Source of the DNA: DASSUW01 sp963844405
Lineage (GTDB): Bacteria; Actinomycetota; Thermoleophilia; Solirubrobacterales; Solirubrobacteraceae
Direction: 5' to 3'
NCBI GenBank assembly: GCA_963844405.1
Contig: CAWJNZ010000004.1
Location: forward strand, 496,001-560,000
DNA: 64,000 nt
Shown: piece after piece, positions 26,119-35,836 of the stretch
Position numbering within the stretch: position 1 is the stretch's first letter
How the letters are laid out: every line of letters begins with the position of its first letter
The notes under the pieces: generated by a model
The model's input: the letters and a program-made list of their open reading frames with translations, nothing else
Databases searched by the model: none
Told to the model about the DNA's origin: nothing
Program-made: the position numbers and the translations under genes

Positions 26119-27644
26119 GTGGATGGTCGTCTGAGCGCAGCCCCCGAAGGTCCCACCATCGCCCCCGACGCGCCGGAGGCGAAGGCGCCCGAGCGCGACC
26201 TGCGCGAGCTGGTCGCGGAGCTGCGCGGGATCCTCGGCGACGAGTGGGTCTACACGCACGAGCACCAGCTGCGCACCTACGAGTCGGACGGCCTGCTGCA
26301 GTACCACGTCACGCCGGCCGCGGCCGTGCTGCCCGGCACCGCCGAGGAGGTGCGGCAGGTCGTCGCCGCCTGCGCGCGCGTCGAGGTGCCGTGGGTCGCC
26401 CGCGGGGCGGGCTCGGGCCTCTCGGGCGGCGCGCTGCCGATCGAGGACGGCGTGCTGATCGTCCTCTCGCGGATGAAGCGGATCCTGGAGATCGACCTCG
26501 AGAACGGCCGCATCTGCGTCGAGCCGGGCGTGACGAACTCGAACGTCTCCGCGGCGGTCGGGCCCGGCTTCTTCTACCCGCCCGACCCGTCGAGCCAGAT
26601 CGTCTGCTCGATCGGCGGCAACGTGGCCGAGAACTCGGGCGGGGCGCACTGCTTCAAGTACGGCTTCACCACCAACTACGTCACCGGCCTCGAGCTCGTG
26701 CTGTCCGACGGCTCGCTGATCCAGGTCGGCGGCTTCGAGCTCGACTCACCGGGCTACGACCTGCTCGGCGCCTTCGTGGGCTCCGAGGGCACGCTCGGCG
26801 TCGCCACCAAGGTCTGGCTGCGGGTGGTCCCCTCGCCCGAGACCGTCCGCACGATGGTCGCGTTCTTCGACAGCACGCGCGAGGCCGGCGAGGCGGTCTC
26901 GGACATCGTCCAGGGCGGGGTCGTGCCGGGCGCCATCGAGATGATGGACGCCAAGGCGATCGAGGCCGCCGGAGCAGGCCGCCAAGGCCGGCTTCCCGAT
27001 GCGCGGCGCGGCGCTGCTCGTGGAGCTCGACGGGGCCGAGCGCGAGTGCGCGGCGCGCTTCGAGGACGTCACGGCGATCTGCGAGAAGCACGGCTCCGAC
27101 GACGTGCGGGTGGCGGCCGACGAGCCGGAGCGCCAGCGCTTCTGGAAGGCCCGCAAGGCCGCCTTCGCGGCGATGGGCCGGATCTCGCCGAACTACTTCG
27201 TCCAGGACGGCGTGATCCCGCGCACCACGCTGCCCGACGCGCTGGAGCAGATCGAGGCGCTCTCCAAGGAGTACGGCCTGATCGTCGCCAACGTCTTCCA
27301 CGCCGGCGACGGCAACCTGCATCCGCTGGTCTGCTTCGACGGCGCCGTCGAGGGCGAGGCCGAGCGGGCCGAGGAGCTGTCGCGGCCGCATCCTCGACGT
27401 CTGCCTCGAGGTGGGCGGCTCGATCACCGGCGAGCACGGCGTCGGCGTCGACAAGAAGAAGCACATGCCGAAGATGTTCGCCGAGCCGGACCTCGACGCG
27501 TTCCAGCGCCTGCGCTGCGCCTTCGACCCGGCCGGGCTCGCCAACCCGGGCAAGGTGATGCCAACGCCGCGGCTGTGCGGCGAGGTCCCCGGCGAGTACC
27601 GCCAGCATCCGCTCGAGGCGGCGGGCCTGGCGGAGCGGTTCTGA
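26119..27644 (+). CDS. glcD: Glycolate oxidase subunit GlcD, FAD-binding (two apparent frameshifts)
   Basis: The FAD subunit of glycolate oxidase converts glycolate to glyoxylate. The N-terminal FAD_binding_4 domain shows VPWVARGAGSGLSGGALP and SIGGNVAENSGGAHCFKYG; the C-terminal FAD-oxidase domain has VANVFHAGDGNLHPL and GGSITGEHGVGVDKK. The frame breaks at about 26972 and again at about 27386. Dropping one base at each site restores EAAEQAAKAGFP and LSRRILDVCLEVGG, which align in length with E. coli GlcD, giving 507 residues. It overlaps glcE by one base. Confidence 0.9.
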
Positions 27645-28720
27645 TGACGGTCGAGGAGGCGGCGGCCGAGATCCGAGAGCTCGACGCCGTCCGCCCGCGC
27701 GGCGGCGGCACCAAGCTCGGGTGGGGTCCGAAGGCCGACGCGCCCGACTTCGACACCCGCCGCCTGAACCGCGTCCTCGAGCACAACGAGGGCGACTTCA
27801 CGGCGGTGCTGGAGGCCGGCGTGCCGCTCGTGGAGGCGCAGGCGAAGTTCGGCGCCGCCGGCCAGATGCTGGCGCTCGACCCGCCGCTCGGCGAGGGCGA
27901 CGCGGCCACGCTCGGCGGCGTGATCGCCACGAACGACTCGGGGCCGCTGCGGCACCGTTACGGCGGGGTGCGCGACGTCGTGGTCGGCATGACCGTGGTG
28001 CTCTCCGACGGCACGATCGCCAAGTCGGGCGGCAAGGTGATCAAGAACGTCGCCGGCTACGACCTGGCGAAGCTGTTCGCGGGCTCGTACGGGACGCTGG
28101 GGCTGATCGCCTCCGTCGCCGTCCGCCTCCACCCCGCGCCCGCCCGTACGGCGACGGTGACCGCGCCGAGCGACGACCCGGCCGCGCTCGGCCGCGCCGC
28201 CCGCCGGCTCGCCGCGCTGCCGCTCGAGGCCGACTGCCTCGACGCCGGCTGGGAGGGCGACGCCGGCTGGCTGGCCATGCGCTTCGGCGGCGCCGCCGCC
28301 CACGACCAGGCCGAGGCCGCCAGCGAGCACGTCGAGCTCGAAGGGGCGACGATCGACACCGAGGACGCCGAGCACTGGGCGCTGCGCCGCGCGATGCAGC
28401 GCGGCGACCTGGTGGTCAAGGTCGCCGGGCGCCCCACCGACCTCGAGAACGTGATCGCCGAGGCCCGCCGCGCCGGCGGCACCGTCGTCTCGCGCGCCGC
28501 GCTCGGGCTCTCGTGGATCAGCCTGCCGCCGGACGCCGACGTCGCCGCGCTGCGCGAGGCGCTCGCGCCGCGCGCCTGCACGGTGCTCGACGGCGCCGAC
28601 CGCGTCGAGGACCCGTGGCCGGCCGTCGATCCCGGCGTGCTGGCCGTGATGGAGCGGATCAAGGCGCGCTTCGACCCCGGGCGCGCGTTCAAGCCGGGCA
28701 CGTTCGTGGGAGGACTGTGA
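27644..28720 (+). CDS. glcE: Glycolate oxidase subunit GlcE
   Basis: GlcE is the second FAD-domain subunit of glycolate oxidase. The 358-residue protein keeps the FAD-binding core: VRPRGGGTKLGWG, GDAATLGGVIATNDSGPLRH and KSGGKVIKNVAGYDLAKLFA, and ends FDPGRAFKPGTFVGGL, which is typical. The ATG shares its A with the glcD stop. Length is usual for the family and the frame is intact, unlike both of its neighbours. Confidence 0.94.
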   Translation: MTVEEAAAEIRELDAVRPRGGGTKLGWGPKADAPDFDTRRLNRVLEHNEGDFTAVLEAGVPLVEAQAKFGAAGQMLALDPPLGEGDAATLGGVIATNDSGPLRHRYGGVRDVVVGMTVVLSDGTIAKSGGKVIKNVAGYDLAKLFAGSYGTLGLIASVAVRLHPAPARTATVTAPSDDPAALGRAARRLAALPLEADCLDAGWEGDAGWLAMRFGGAAAHDQAEAASEHVELEGATIDTEDAEHWALRRAMQRGDLVVKVAGRPTDLENVIAEARRAGGTVVSRAALGLSWISLPPDADVAALREALAPRACTVLDGADRVEDPWPAVDPGVLAVMERIKARFDPGRAFKPGTFVGGL

Positions 28721-28722
28721 GC

Positions 28723-29943
28723 ATGGCGACGCGAGCGTGGGACGACACCCGTCCGCCCGAGCTGGACCTGATCAAGGACTGCGTCCACTGCGGGTTCTGC
28801 CTGCCGACGTGCCCGAGCTACGCGGTGTTCGAGGACGAGATGGACTCGCCGCGCGGGCGCATCGTGCTCATGCGGATCGGCCACGAGGAGGGCAGCGAGG
28901 TCTCGCCGGAGATGACCACGCACCTCGACCGCTGCCTCGGTTGCATGGCGTGCGTGACCGCGTGCCCGTCGGGCGTCCAGTACGACCGGCTGATCGAGCG
29001 CGCGCGGCCGCAGATCGAGCGCAACGGCCCGCGGTCGCTCCGCGAGCGCGCGCTGCGCAAGGGCATCTTCGCGCTCTTCACCCACCCGGGCCGGCTGCGC
29101 GCCGCCGTGCCGTTCATGGCGTTGCAGCAGCGGCTCAAGGTCCCGGTCCCGTTCGGGGACCTGGCGCCGAAGGTCCCGCTGCGCGCGGCCATGCGCCGGC
29201 TGCCCGAGGTGACCCCGGCCGGTCGGTGAGCGCCGCGGCCGCATCGCGCTCATGCAGGGCTGCGTCCAGCGCGTCTTCTTCGGCGACGTCAATGCCGCCA
29301 CCGTGCGCGTGCTGGCCGCCGAGGGCTGGGAGGTCCACGCGCCCCGGCAGCCGCGCTGCTGCGGCGCGCTGCAGCTCCACACCGGGGTCGAGGACGAGGC
29401 GCGCGGGCTCGCGCGCAGGACGATCGAGGCCTACGAGGGCTTCGACCACGTGGTCGTCAACGTGGCCGGCTGCGGCTCGGCGATGAAGGAGTACGGCTAC
29501 CTGTTCGAGGGCGACGAGCGCGCCGAGGCGTTCTCGGCCAAGGTGCTCGACGTCCACGAGCTGCTGGCCGAGCACGAGCCGCGCGCCGAGCGGCACCCGC
29601 TCCCGCTCAAGCTCGCCTACCACGACGCGTGCCATCTCGCCCACGCGCAGCAGGTCCGGCAGCAGCCGCGCATTCTGCTGGGCGGAATACCGGGCATGGA
29701 ACTTGTCGAACCTGCGGAATGGGAGCTATGCTGCGGCTCGGCGGGGATCTACAACCTCGTGCAGCCGGAGGCGGCGGCGAAGCTCGGCGAGCGCAAGGCC
29801 GCGAACCTCGCGGCCACGGGCGCGGAGGCGATCGCCGCCGCCAACCCCGGCTGCGCGATCCAGATCGCCGCGCACATGGAGCGGGACGTTCCGATCTACC
29901 ACCCCATGACGCTGCTCGACCACTCGATCAGAGGGAGCCGACC

Positions 29944-29947
<4 letters not shown>
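28723..29947 (+). CDS. glcF: Glycolate oxidase iron-sulfur subunit GlcF (apparent frameshift)
   Basis: GlcF takes electrons from GlcDE. It shows two [4Fe-4S] motifs, CVHCGFCLPTCPSY and CLGCMACVTACPSG, then two CCG motifs, RCCGALQLHTG and ELCCGSAGIYN. The first half stops at 29229 (CGGTGA). If one T is removed there the frame runs on as ERRGRIALMQGCVQRVFFG to the stop at 29945, giving 407 residues, the normal size. The ATG at 28723 has GGGAGGA 8 bases upstream; a GTG at 28717 overlaps the glcE stop and is the alternative. Confidence 0.9.
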
Positions 29948-31489
<1,542 letters not shown>

Positions 31490-31558
31490 CGAGACCGTCG
31501 GGAACCCGCCCTCTACCGGGTCCTCAGCGCTGCCGGCGGTGCGGCTCGAGCCGGCGGC

Positions 31559-31888
31559 ATGAGGGTCTGGGACGTCGACGTCCGCGAGCTGTGCGACCGG
31601 CACCTGCTCGGCGAGCACCGCGAGCTGCACGCGATCTGGACGATCCTCACGAACGGCCGGACGGGCTACGCGAACCATCCGGAGACGGTGCGCTGGCGCG
31701 GCCGGCTGGCGGCGCTCTACGCGCGCCACGAGGCGGAGGTCGCCGAGATGGGCCGGCGCGGCTTCCGCCACGCGAGCCCGCTCGACGGTGCGCTGGCGAC
31801 GGGGGCGGCGACGCAGACCCAGCTGATCGACTCGCTGGACGACCAGCGGGCGCGGCTGGCCGGCAAGGACTGCGGCTGCCCGCGCTAG
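31559..31888 (+). CDS. Pyrimidine dimer DNA glycosylase-like protein (T4 endonuclease V family)
   Basis: The 109-residue protein matches the Pyr_excise family in its N-terminal motif RVWDVDVRELCDRHLLGEHR and in HAIWTILTNGRTGYANHPET, RGRLAALYARHEAEVAEMG and HASPLDG. Family members include T4 endonuclease V, which cuts at UV-induced cyclobutane dimers. Whether this copy is active is not known. It ends CGCPR. Its stop overlaps by four bases the stop of the convergent TPM-like gene. Confidence 0.8.
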   Translation: MRVWDVDVRELCDRHLLGEHRELHAIWTILTNGRTGYANHPETVRWRGRLAALYARHEAEVAEMGRRGFRHASPLDGALATGAATQTQLIDSLDDQRARLAGKDCGCPR

Positions 31889-33051
31889 AAGTCGCCGCCG
31901 CCGAAGTCGCCGCCGCCGAAGTCCCCGCCCCCGAAGTCGCCTCCGCCGAAGCCGCCTCCGCCGATGTCGGGCGTGTCCCACATGCTGCCGAGCATGGTGC
32001 CCATCATCAGGCCGGGGAAGATGCCCGCGCCGAAGAAGCCGCCCATGAACGGGGCGTAGGCCGGCCCGGCGGCCCAGTAGGGCATCCGCTGGCCGCCGAC
32101 GGTGACCTCGCGCGCCTCCGGGTCCTCGCCGCGCTCGACGCGCTGGGCGTCGGCCTCGCAGGCGGGGACCATGCGCGGCGCGCCGCCGTAGGGCGCCCAC
32201 TCGACGTCGCGGTCGGACGGGCCGTGGCGGGGGTCGAAGAAGCACGGCGAGCGGCGCTCGGGCGGGCGGCGGTTCTCGAGCCGCGCGCGGGCGCTCTGCA
32301 TCGCCCAGCGGCCCTCCTCGAGCGCGGCACCGGCGGGCTCGAGGTCCTCCGGGCGCCGGGCGAGCCGCCACGACTGGTCGGCGCGGCCGTAGGCCGAGAC
32401 GGCGGTCTCGTAGTCGGCCTTGGCCTCCGGCGAGGCGCCGGGCAGCTCCATGTCGAGCTCCAGCGCGCGGATGTCGTCGCCGAGGGCGACGAGGTCGTCG
32501 CGGGCGTTCTCCTTGACCTCGGCGAACTCGGCGGCCTCCTCGCGCCGGCGCCGTCGACGGGAGGCCAGGATCGCCACGCCGCCCGCGCCGATGGCGCCGA
32601 GCAGGATGATGCCGCCGGCGCCGATGCCGCCGTCCTCTTCGTCGCCGCCGCCGCCGGCCGCGCGGTCGACGAAGTCGGCCAGCACGGCGGACACGCCCTC
32701 GTCCTTGTTGGCCTCGAAGGCGGCCGTGCCGGCGTCCTCGATCTCCGAATCGCCCGACACGACGAAGCGGCTTCCCACGAGCACCCCGACGGTCGTCCCC
32801 GTCCGGTTCTGCAGTTCCGTGGCGACCTCCTCGGCGTCGCCCGCGCTCGCCGGCAGGATCGCGATCTTGACCGGCACGCCCTCGTCCTCGATCCGGCGCC
32901 GCAGCGCGTCGGCCTCGCTGTCCGAGATCGGCATCTCGGCGTCGGGGTCGACGTAGACGGGGTCGTTCTGCAGCGCCTCGGCCGCGCTCTGGGCGGCAGC
33001 GGGCGGGGCGAGCAGCAGCAAGGCGGCGAGCGTGAGGAGCAGTGCTCTCAT
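31885..33051 (-). CDS. TPM-domain-like secreted/membrane protein with GGGDF tail
   Basis: A signal peptide (LLLTLAALLLLAPPAAAQS) is followed by a TPM-like domain (about 20-130, with VKIAILPASAG and TTVGVLVGSRFVV), a membrane helix (GGIILLGAIGAGGVAILAS), an Arg-rich stop-transfer stretch, a helical cytosolic region, a Cys-containing segment (SPCFFDP, VPACEAD) and a Gly-rich C-terminus with GGGDF repeated four times after GGGGF. TPM proteins are linked to photosystem II repair in plants and to unknown envelope roles in bacteria. Length is 388. It overlaps the upstream SRPBCC gene (ATGA). Confidence 0.78.
   Translation of the reverse strand: MRALLLTLAALLLLAPPAAAQSAAEALQNDPVYVDPDAEMPISDSEADALRRRIEDEGVPVKIAILPASAGDAEEVATELQNRTGTTVGVLVGSRFVVSGDSEIEDAGTAAFEANKDEGVSAVLADFVDRAAGGGGDEEDGGIGAGGIILLGAIGAGGVAILASRRRRRREEAAEFAEVKENARDDLVALGDDIRALELDMELPGASPEAKADYETAVSAYGRADQSWRLARRPEDLEPAGAALEEGRWAMQSARARLENRRPPERRSPCFFDPRHGPSDRDVEWAPYGGAPRMVPACEADAQRVERGEDPEAREVTVGGQRMPYWAAGPAYAPFMGGFFGAGIFPGLMMGTMLGSMWDTPDIGGGGFGGGDFGGGDFGGGDFGGGDF
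31888..31962. repeat. Five 15-bp tandem repeats encoding the Gly-rich tail
   Basis: Five units of 15 bases, type GAAGTCGCCGCCGCC on the plus strand, run from 31888 to 31962. The first two are identical and the others differ by one or two bases. They encode GGGDF units of the TPM-like protein, so the copy number may vary between strains. Confidence 0.85.
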
Positions 33052-33485
33052 GACCCTCCGAGGTGCTGGCGCAGACGCTCGAGGTCGTGCGTGAGCTTCT
33101 CCTCGAGCCGCGGCTGCACCACGGGCAGCAGCATGCGTGCGGCGAGGCCGCTGGGCTTGGCCTCGAGCGACTGCGTGAGCCGCGTGCCGGCCCCCGCCGC
33201 TTCGAGGGCGTACGTGCTGACGACGCCGATCCCGTTGGTCGCGAAGCGCGTCTGGGCGCCCGTGGGCGGCTCGTAGGCGGTCAGCTCGAGCTCGACGTCG
33301 ATCGTCCGGCCGCTGACCTCGAGCACCTGGCGCACGCGCGAGCCGCGGCCGAGCGGCCCGCCGTCGACCTGCTCGTAGCGCTGCAGGTGGCCGGTCCACT
33401 GCGGGACCTTGTCCTGCTCCAGGAGCCACGGGAAGACGTCGGCGGGCGGCCGCGGGATCTCGACCGTGTGCGAGAAGCTAGCCAC
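33048..33485 (-). CDS. SRPBCC (START-like) family protein
   Basis: The 145-residue protein has the hydrophobic-pocket SRPBCC fold: ASFSHTVEIPRPPADVFPWL at the start, then the beta strands VDVELELTAYEPP and the long C-terminal helix (VQPRLEEKLTHDLERLRQHL). Such proteins bind lipids or polyketides or act as cyclases or dehydrogenase accessory proteins. The ligand is unknown. It overlaps cysE by eight bases and the TPM-like gene by four, so it is in one operon with both. Confidence 0.83.
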   Translation of the reverse strand: MASFSHTVEIPRPPADVFPWLLEQDKVPQWTGHLQRYEQVDGGPLGRGSRVRQVLEVSGRTIDVELELTAYEPPTGAQTRFATNGIGVVSTYALEAAGAGTRLTQSLEAKPSGLAARMLLPVVQPRLEEKLTHDLERLRQHLGGS

Positions 33486-34218
33486 CGGCGGGGCTGGGTC
33501 CGTGGACGGGGCGCAGCGGGACGACCTCGGCCTCGGCCTGGTGCTCGGCGCCCTTCAGCGCGGCCAGCTCGCGCTCGAGCTCGGCGATCCGGCGCGAGAG
33601 CTGCTTGAGCGCGTCGGCGATCGGGTCGGGCAGGTGGACCCAGTCGGCGTCCGGGCCCTCGGGGCGGCGCCCCTCGACCCGCACGGGATGGCCGGGGTTG
33701 CCGACCACCGTCGAGTTCGGCGGGACGTCGTGGATGACGACCGCGTTGGCGCCGATCTTGGCGCCGTGGCCGATGGTGATCGGGCCCAGGAGCTTGGCGC
33801 CGGAGCCGATCGTGACGTTGTCCTCGACCGTGGGGTGGCGCTTACCGGTCGCGAAGCCGGTGCCGCCGAGCGTCACGCCCTGGTAGATCGTCACGCACTC
33901 CCCCACATCGGCGGTCTCGCCGATCACGACGCCCATCCCGTGGTCGATGAACAGCGCGTCGCCGATCTCCGCGGCCGGGTGGATCTCGATCCCGGTCAGC
34001 GAGCGGGAGAAGTAGGCCAGCGCCCGCGGCGCGAGCGGCACGTCGTGGTCGTGCAGGGCGTGGGCGATCCGGTGGCTGAGCAGCGCGTGCACGCCGGGCC
34101 AGGCGGCGAGCACCTCGCCGGGCGAGACGCCCTTGGCGGCGGGGTCCCGCTCGTAGGCCGCGCGCACGTCGCGCCGCACCTCGCCCGCGACCCGGCGGAG
34201 GGTTCCGATCCCCAGCAT
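33478..34218 (-). CDS. cysE: Serine O-acetyltransferase
   Basis: CysE makes O-acetylserine from serine and acetyl-CoA, the substrate of CysK. The 246-residue protein has the left-handed beta-helix hexapeptide region and the signatures FIDHGMGVVIGETA, VTIYQGVTLGGTG and HPTVEDNVTIGSGAKLLGP. It carries an unusual C-terminal coiled coil (LKQLSRRIAELERELAALKG). The ATG at 34218 is preceded by TAGGCT at eight bases and no ribosome binding site; this hexamer lies inside the stop of the upstream moeB-like gene. Confidence 0.94.
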   Translation of the reverse strand: MLGIGTLRRVAGEVRRDVRAAYERDPAAKGVSPGEVLAAWPGVHALLSHRIAHALHDHDVPLAPRALAYFSRSLTGIEIHPAAEIGDALFIDHGMGVVIGETADVGECVTIYQGVTLGGTGFATGKRHPTVEDNVTIGSGAKLLGPITIGHGAKIGANAVVIHDVPPNSTVVGNPGHPVRVEGRRPEGPDADWVHLPDPIADALKQLSRRIAELERELAALKGAEHQAEAEVVPLRPVHGPSPAGG

Positions 34219-34226
34219 CGCGACAC

Positions 34227-34232
34227 AGCCTA
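34227..34232 (-). promoter_or_regulatory. Probable -10 of a leaderless cysE promoter
   Basis: TAGGCT on the minus strand, 8 bases before the cysE ATG, contains the last codon of the upstream moeB-like gene. cysE could therefore be transcribed separately from moeB. The same hexamer precedes cysK (about 13 bases) and argG (10 bases). Confidence 0.4.
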
Positions 34233-35054
34233 CGCGGCCGAGCAGTCGGGGCAGTCCGGGCGGCGCCGGACCCTGACGCGCAGGAAGTCGAGGGTCAGAA
34301 GATCGACCTGCAGGAACGCGTCGGTCAGGGGGTTGGGGAGGCCGGCGAGCAGCTTCAGGGCCTCGAGCGCCTGTAGCGAGCCGACGACGCCGGCGGCCGG
34401 GCCGAGGACTCCCGCCTCGGCGCAGCTCGCGGCGTGTTCCGGGGCCTGCGGGAAGGCGCAGCGGTAGCAGGCGCTCCGGCCTGGGAGGATCGCCATCACC
34501 AGCCCGCTGAGGCCCACCACGCCGCCCTCGATCAGCGGCACGCCGGCCTCGCAGCAGGCGGCGTTGATCGCGTAGCGGGCGGCGAACGAGTCGGTGCAGT
34601 CGACCACCAGGTCCTGGCCCTCGACCATCGCGGCGTTGAAGGCGGCCGGGTACGGCTCGATCACGATCTCGGGGTTGAGGAAGCCGAGCTTGGCCGCCGC
34701 GCTGTTCGCCTTGGGGACGTCGAGATCGGGTGTGAAGTGCAGGTGCTGGCGGTGGAGGTTCGAGAGCTCGACGTCGCCGTCGTCGACGATCCCGAGCCGC
34801 CCGACGCCGGCACCCGCGAGGTAGCTCGCCACCGGCGAGCCGAGCGCCCCGGCGCCGACGACGAGCACGCTGGCCTCGCCGAGCGCCCGCTGCGCCGCCT
34901 CGCTCCACTCGGGCAGGACGAGCTGGCGCGAGTAGCGCTCGAGCCACGGGTCCGGCTCGGCCGCGACCGGCTCGTTGGCGGCGCCCACGACTTCGTGGTC
35001 GGCCGCGTCGTCGGCGCCGACAAGCGCGCGGAAGAAGGCGCGGCGGTCGTTCAT
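34230..35054 (-). CDS. E1-like adenylyltransferase (MoeB/ThiF/HesA family)
   Basis: E1-like enzymes adenylate the C-terminus of small sulfur carriers (MoaD, ThiS or CysO types) ahead of sulfur transfer. The 274 residues contain the nucleotide-binding VLVVGAGALGSPVASYLAGAGVGRLGI, the acceptor-side CTDSFAARYAINAAC and a zinc site from CYRC and CPDC. There is no rhodanese domain. The upstream tusA overlaps it by four bases, and cysE follows. No MoaD or ThiS gene is visible here, so the partner is elsewhere or TusA itself takes part. Confidence 0.88.
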   Translation of the reverse strand: MNDRRAFFRALVGADDAADHEVVGAANEPVAAEPDPWLERYSRQLVLPEWSEAAQRALGEASVLVVGAGALGSPVASYLAGAGVGRLGIVDDGDVELSNLHRQHLHFTPDLDVPKANSAAAKLGFLNPEIVIEPYPAAFNAAMVEGQDLVVDCTDSFAARYAINAACCEAGVPLIEGGVVGLSGLVMAILPGRSACYRCAFPQAPEHAASCAEAGVLGPAAGVVGSLQALEALKLLAGLPNPLTDAFLQVDLLTLDFLRVRVRRRPDCPDCSAA

Positions 35055-35260
35055 CGCCGCACGATCCGGACGACCGCGCCGTCGACGTGCACCTCGTGGC
35101 CGGCCTCGGCCGCCGAGCGGGGCACGTTCTCGAGCGCCTCGCCCGCCGCGCAGCGCACCTCGAGCGCCTCGCCGGGCGCCATCCGCTCGAGCTCCAGCTT
35201 GGTCCGCACCCAGGTCATGGGACACGTGAGAGCGGTGACGTCCAGCGTTCGGACCACCAC
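35051..35260 (-). CDS. tusA: TusA-family sulfurtransferase (SirA-like)
   Basis: A 69-residue sulfur carrier of the TusA fold. The active-site cysteine sits in the family motif ALTCPMTWVRTK, close to the usual CPxP, followed by LEVRCAAGEALENVPRSAAEAGHEV. It would carry a persulfide to a sulfur-using enzyme. Two GTG codons (35260, 35257) can start it; TACCGT lies 7 bases before the first, so it may be leaderless. It overlaps the E1-like gene by four bases. This protein was read straight from the sequence. Confidence 0.85.
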   Translation of the reverse strand: MVVRTLDVTALTCPMTWVRTKLELERMAPGEALEVRCAAGEALENVPRSAAEAGHEVHVDGAVVRIVRR

Positions 35261-35266
35261 GGCGGT

Positions 35267-35273
35267 TACGGTA
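35267..35273. promoter_or_regulatory. Overlapping divergent promoters of tusA and the serine hydrolase gene
   Basis: The seven bases TACGGTA hold a plus-strand -10 (TACGGT, 9 bases before the ATG at 35282) and a minus-strand -10 (TACCGT, 7 bases before the GTG at 35260). This repeats the arrangement at 11.17 kb. Confidence 0.45.
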
Positions 35274-35281
35274 GCGGTCGG

Positions 35282-35836
35282 ATGGCGTCGCGGAACTTCC
35301 TCATCATGCACGGGCTCGGGGCGTCCGGACCCGGTCACTGGCAGACATGGCTGGGCGCGCGACTGCGCGCCGACGGCGAGCGCGTCGCCTACCCCGACCT
35401 GCCCGACCCCGACATGCCGTCGCCGCAGCAATGGCGCTCGGTGCTCGACGGCGAGCTGGCCGCGCTGCCGGCCGGCGAGACGATCGTGATCTGCCATTCC
35501 CTGGCCTGCCTGCTGTGGCTGCACCACGTGGCGGAGGGCGGCCGGCAGGCCGACCGGCTGCTGCTGGTGGCACCGCCGTCGGAGGCATCCGGCGTCGCGG
35601 AGATCCAGGCGTTCTTCCCGGTGCCGCTCCCCAAGCTGACCGACGGCGCCCGGCTCGTCTGCTCGGACGGCGATCCGTACTGCCCGGAGGGCGCCGACAA
35701 GCTCTACGGGGAGCCGCTCGGCATCCCCACCGACGTGCTGGCGGGCGCGGCGCACATCAACCCCGAGTCCGGCTACGGACCTTGGCCCGAGGTCGAGGCC
35801 TGGTGCGTCTCGGGCGACCGCCCGATCACGGGCTGA
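35282..35836 (+). CDS. RBBP9/YdeN-type serine hydrolase
   Basis: A small alpha/beta hydrolase (184 residues) with the family start NFLIMHGLGASGPGHWQTWL, the nucleophile elbow in VICHSLACLLWL (Ser of CHSLA), an acid residue region (CSDGDPYCP) and the C-terminal histidine in AGAAHINPESGYG. The RBBP9/YdeN family hydrolyses small esters or peptides, substrate unknown. It converges with and overlaps by 11 bases the esterase gene at 35826-36881. Confidence 0.86.
   Translation: MASRNFLIMHGLGASGPGHWQTWLGARLRADGERVAYPDLPDPDMPSPQQWRSVLDGELAALPAGETIVICHSLACLLWLHHVAEGGRQADRLLLVAPPSEASGVAEIQAFFPVPLPKLTDGARLVCSDGDPYCPEGADKLYGEPLGIPTDVLAGAAHINPESGYGPWPEVEAWCVSGDRPITG

Noticed and set aside
31888..31962. 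CRISPR-like array
   Set aside because: Units of 15 bases without spacers that encode GGGDF in frame are coding tandem repeats. No cas gene is present.
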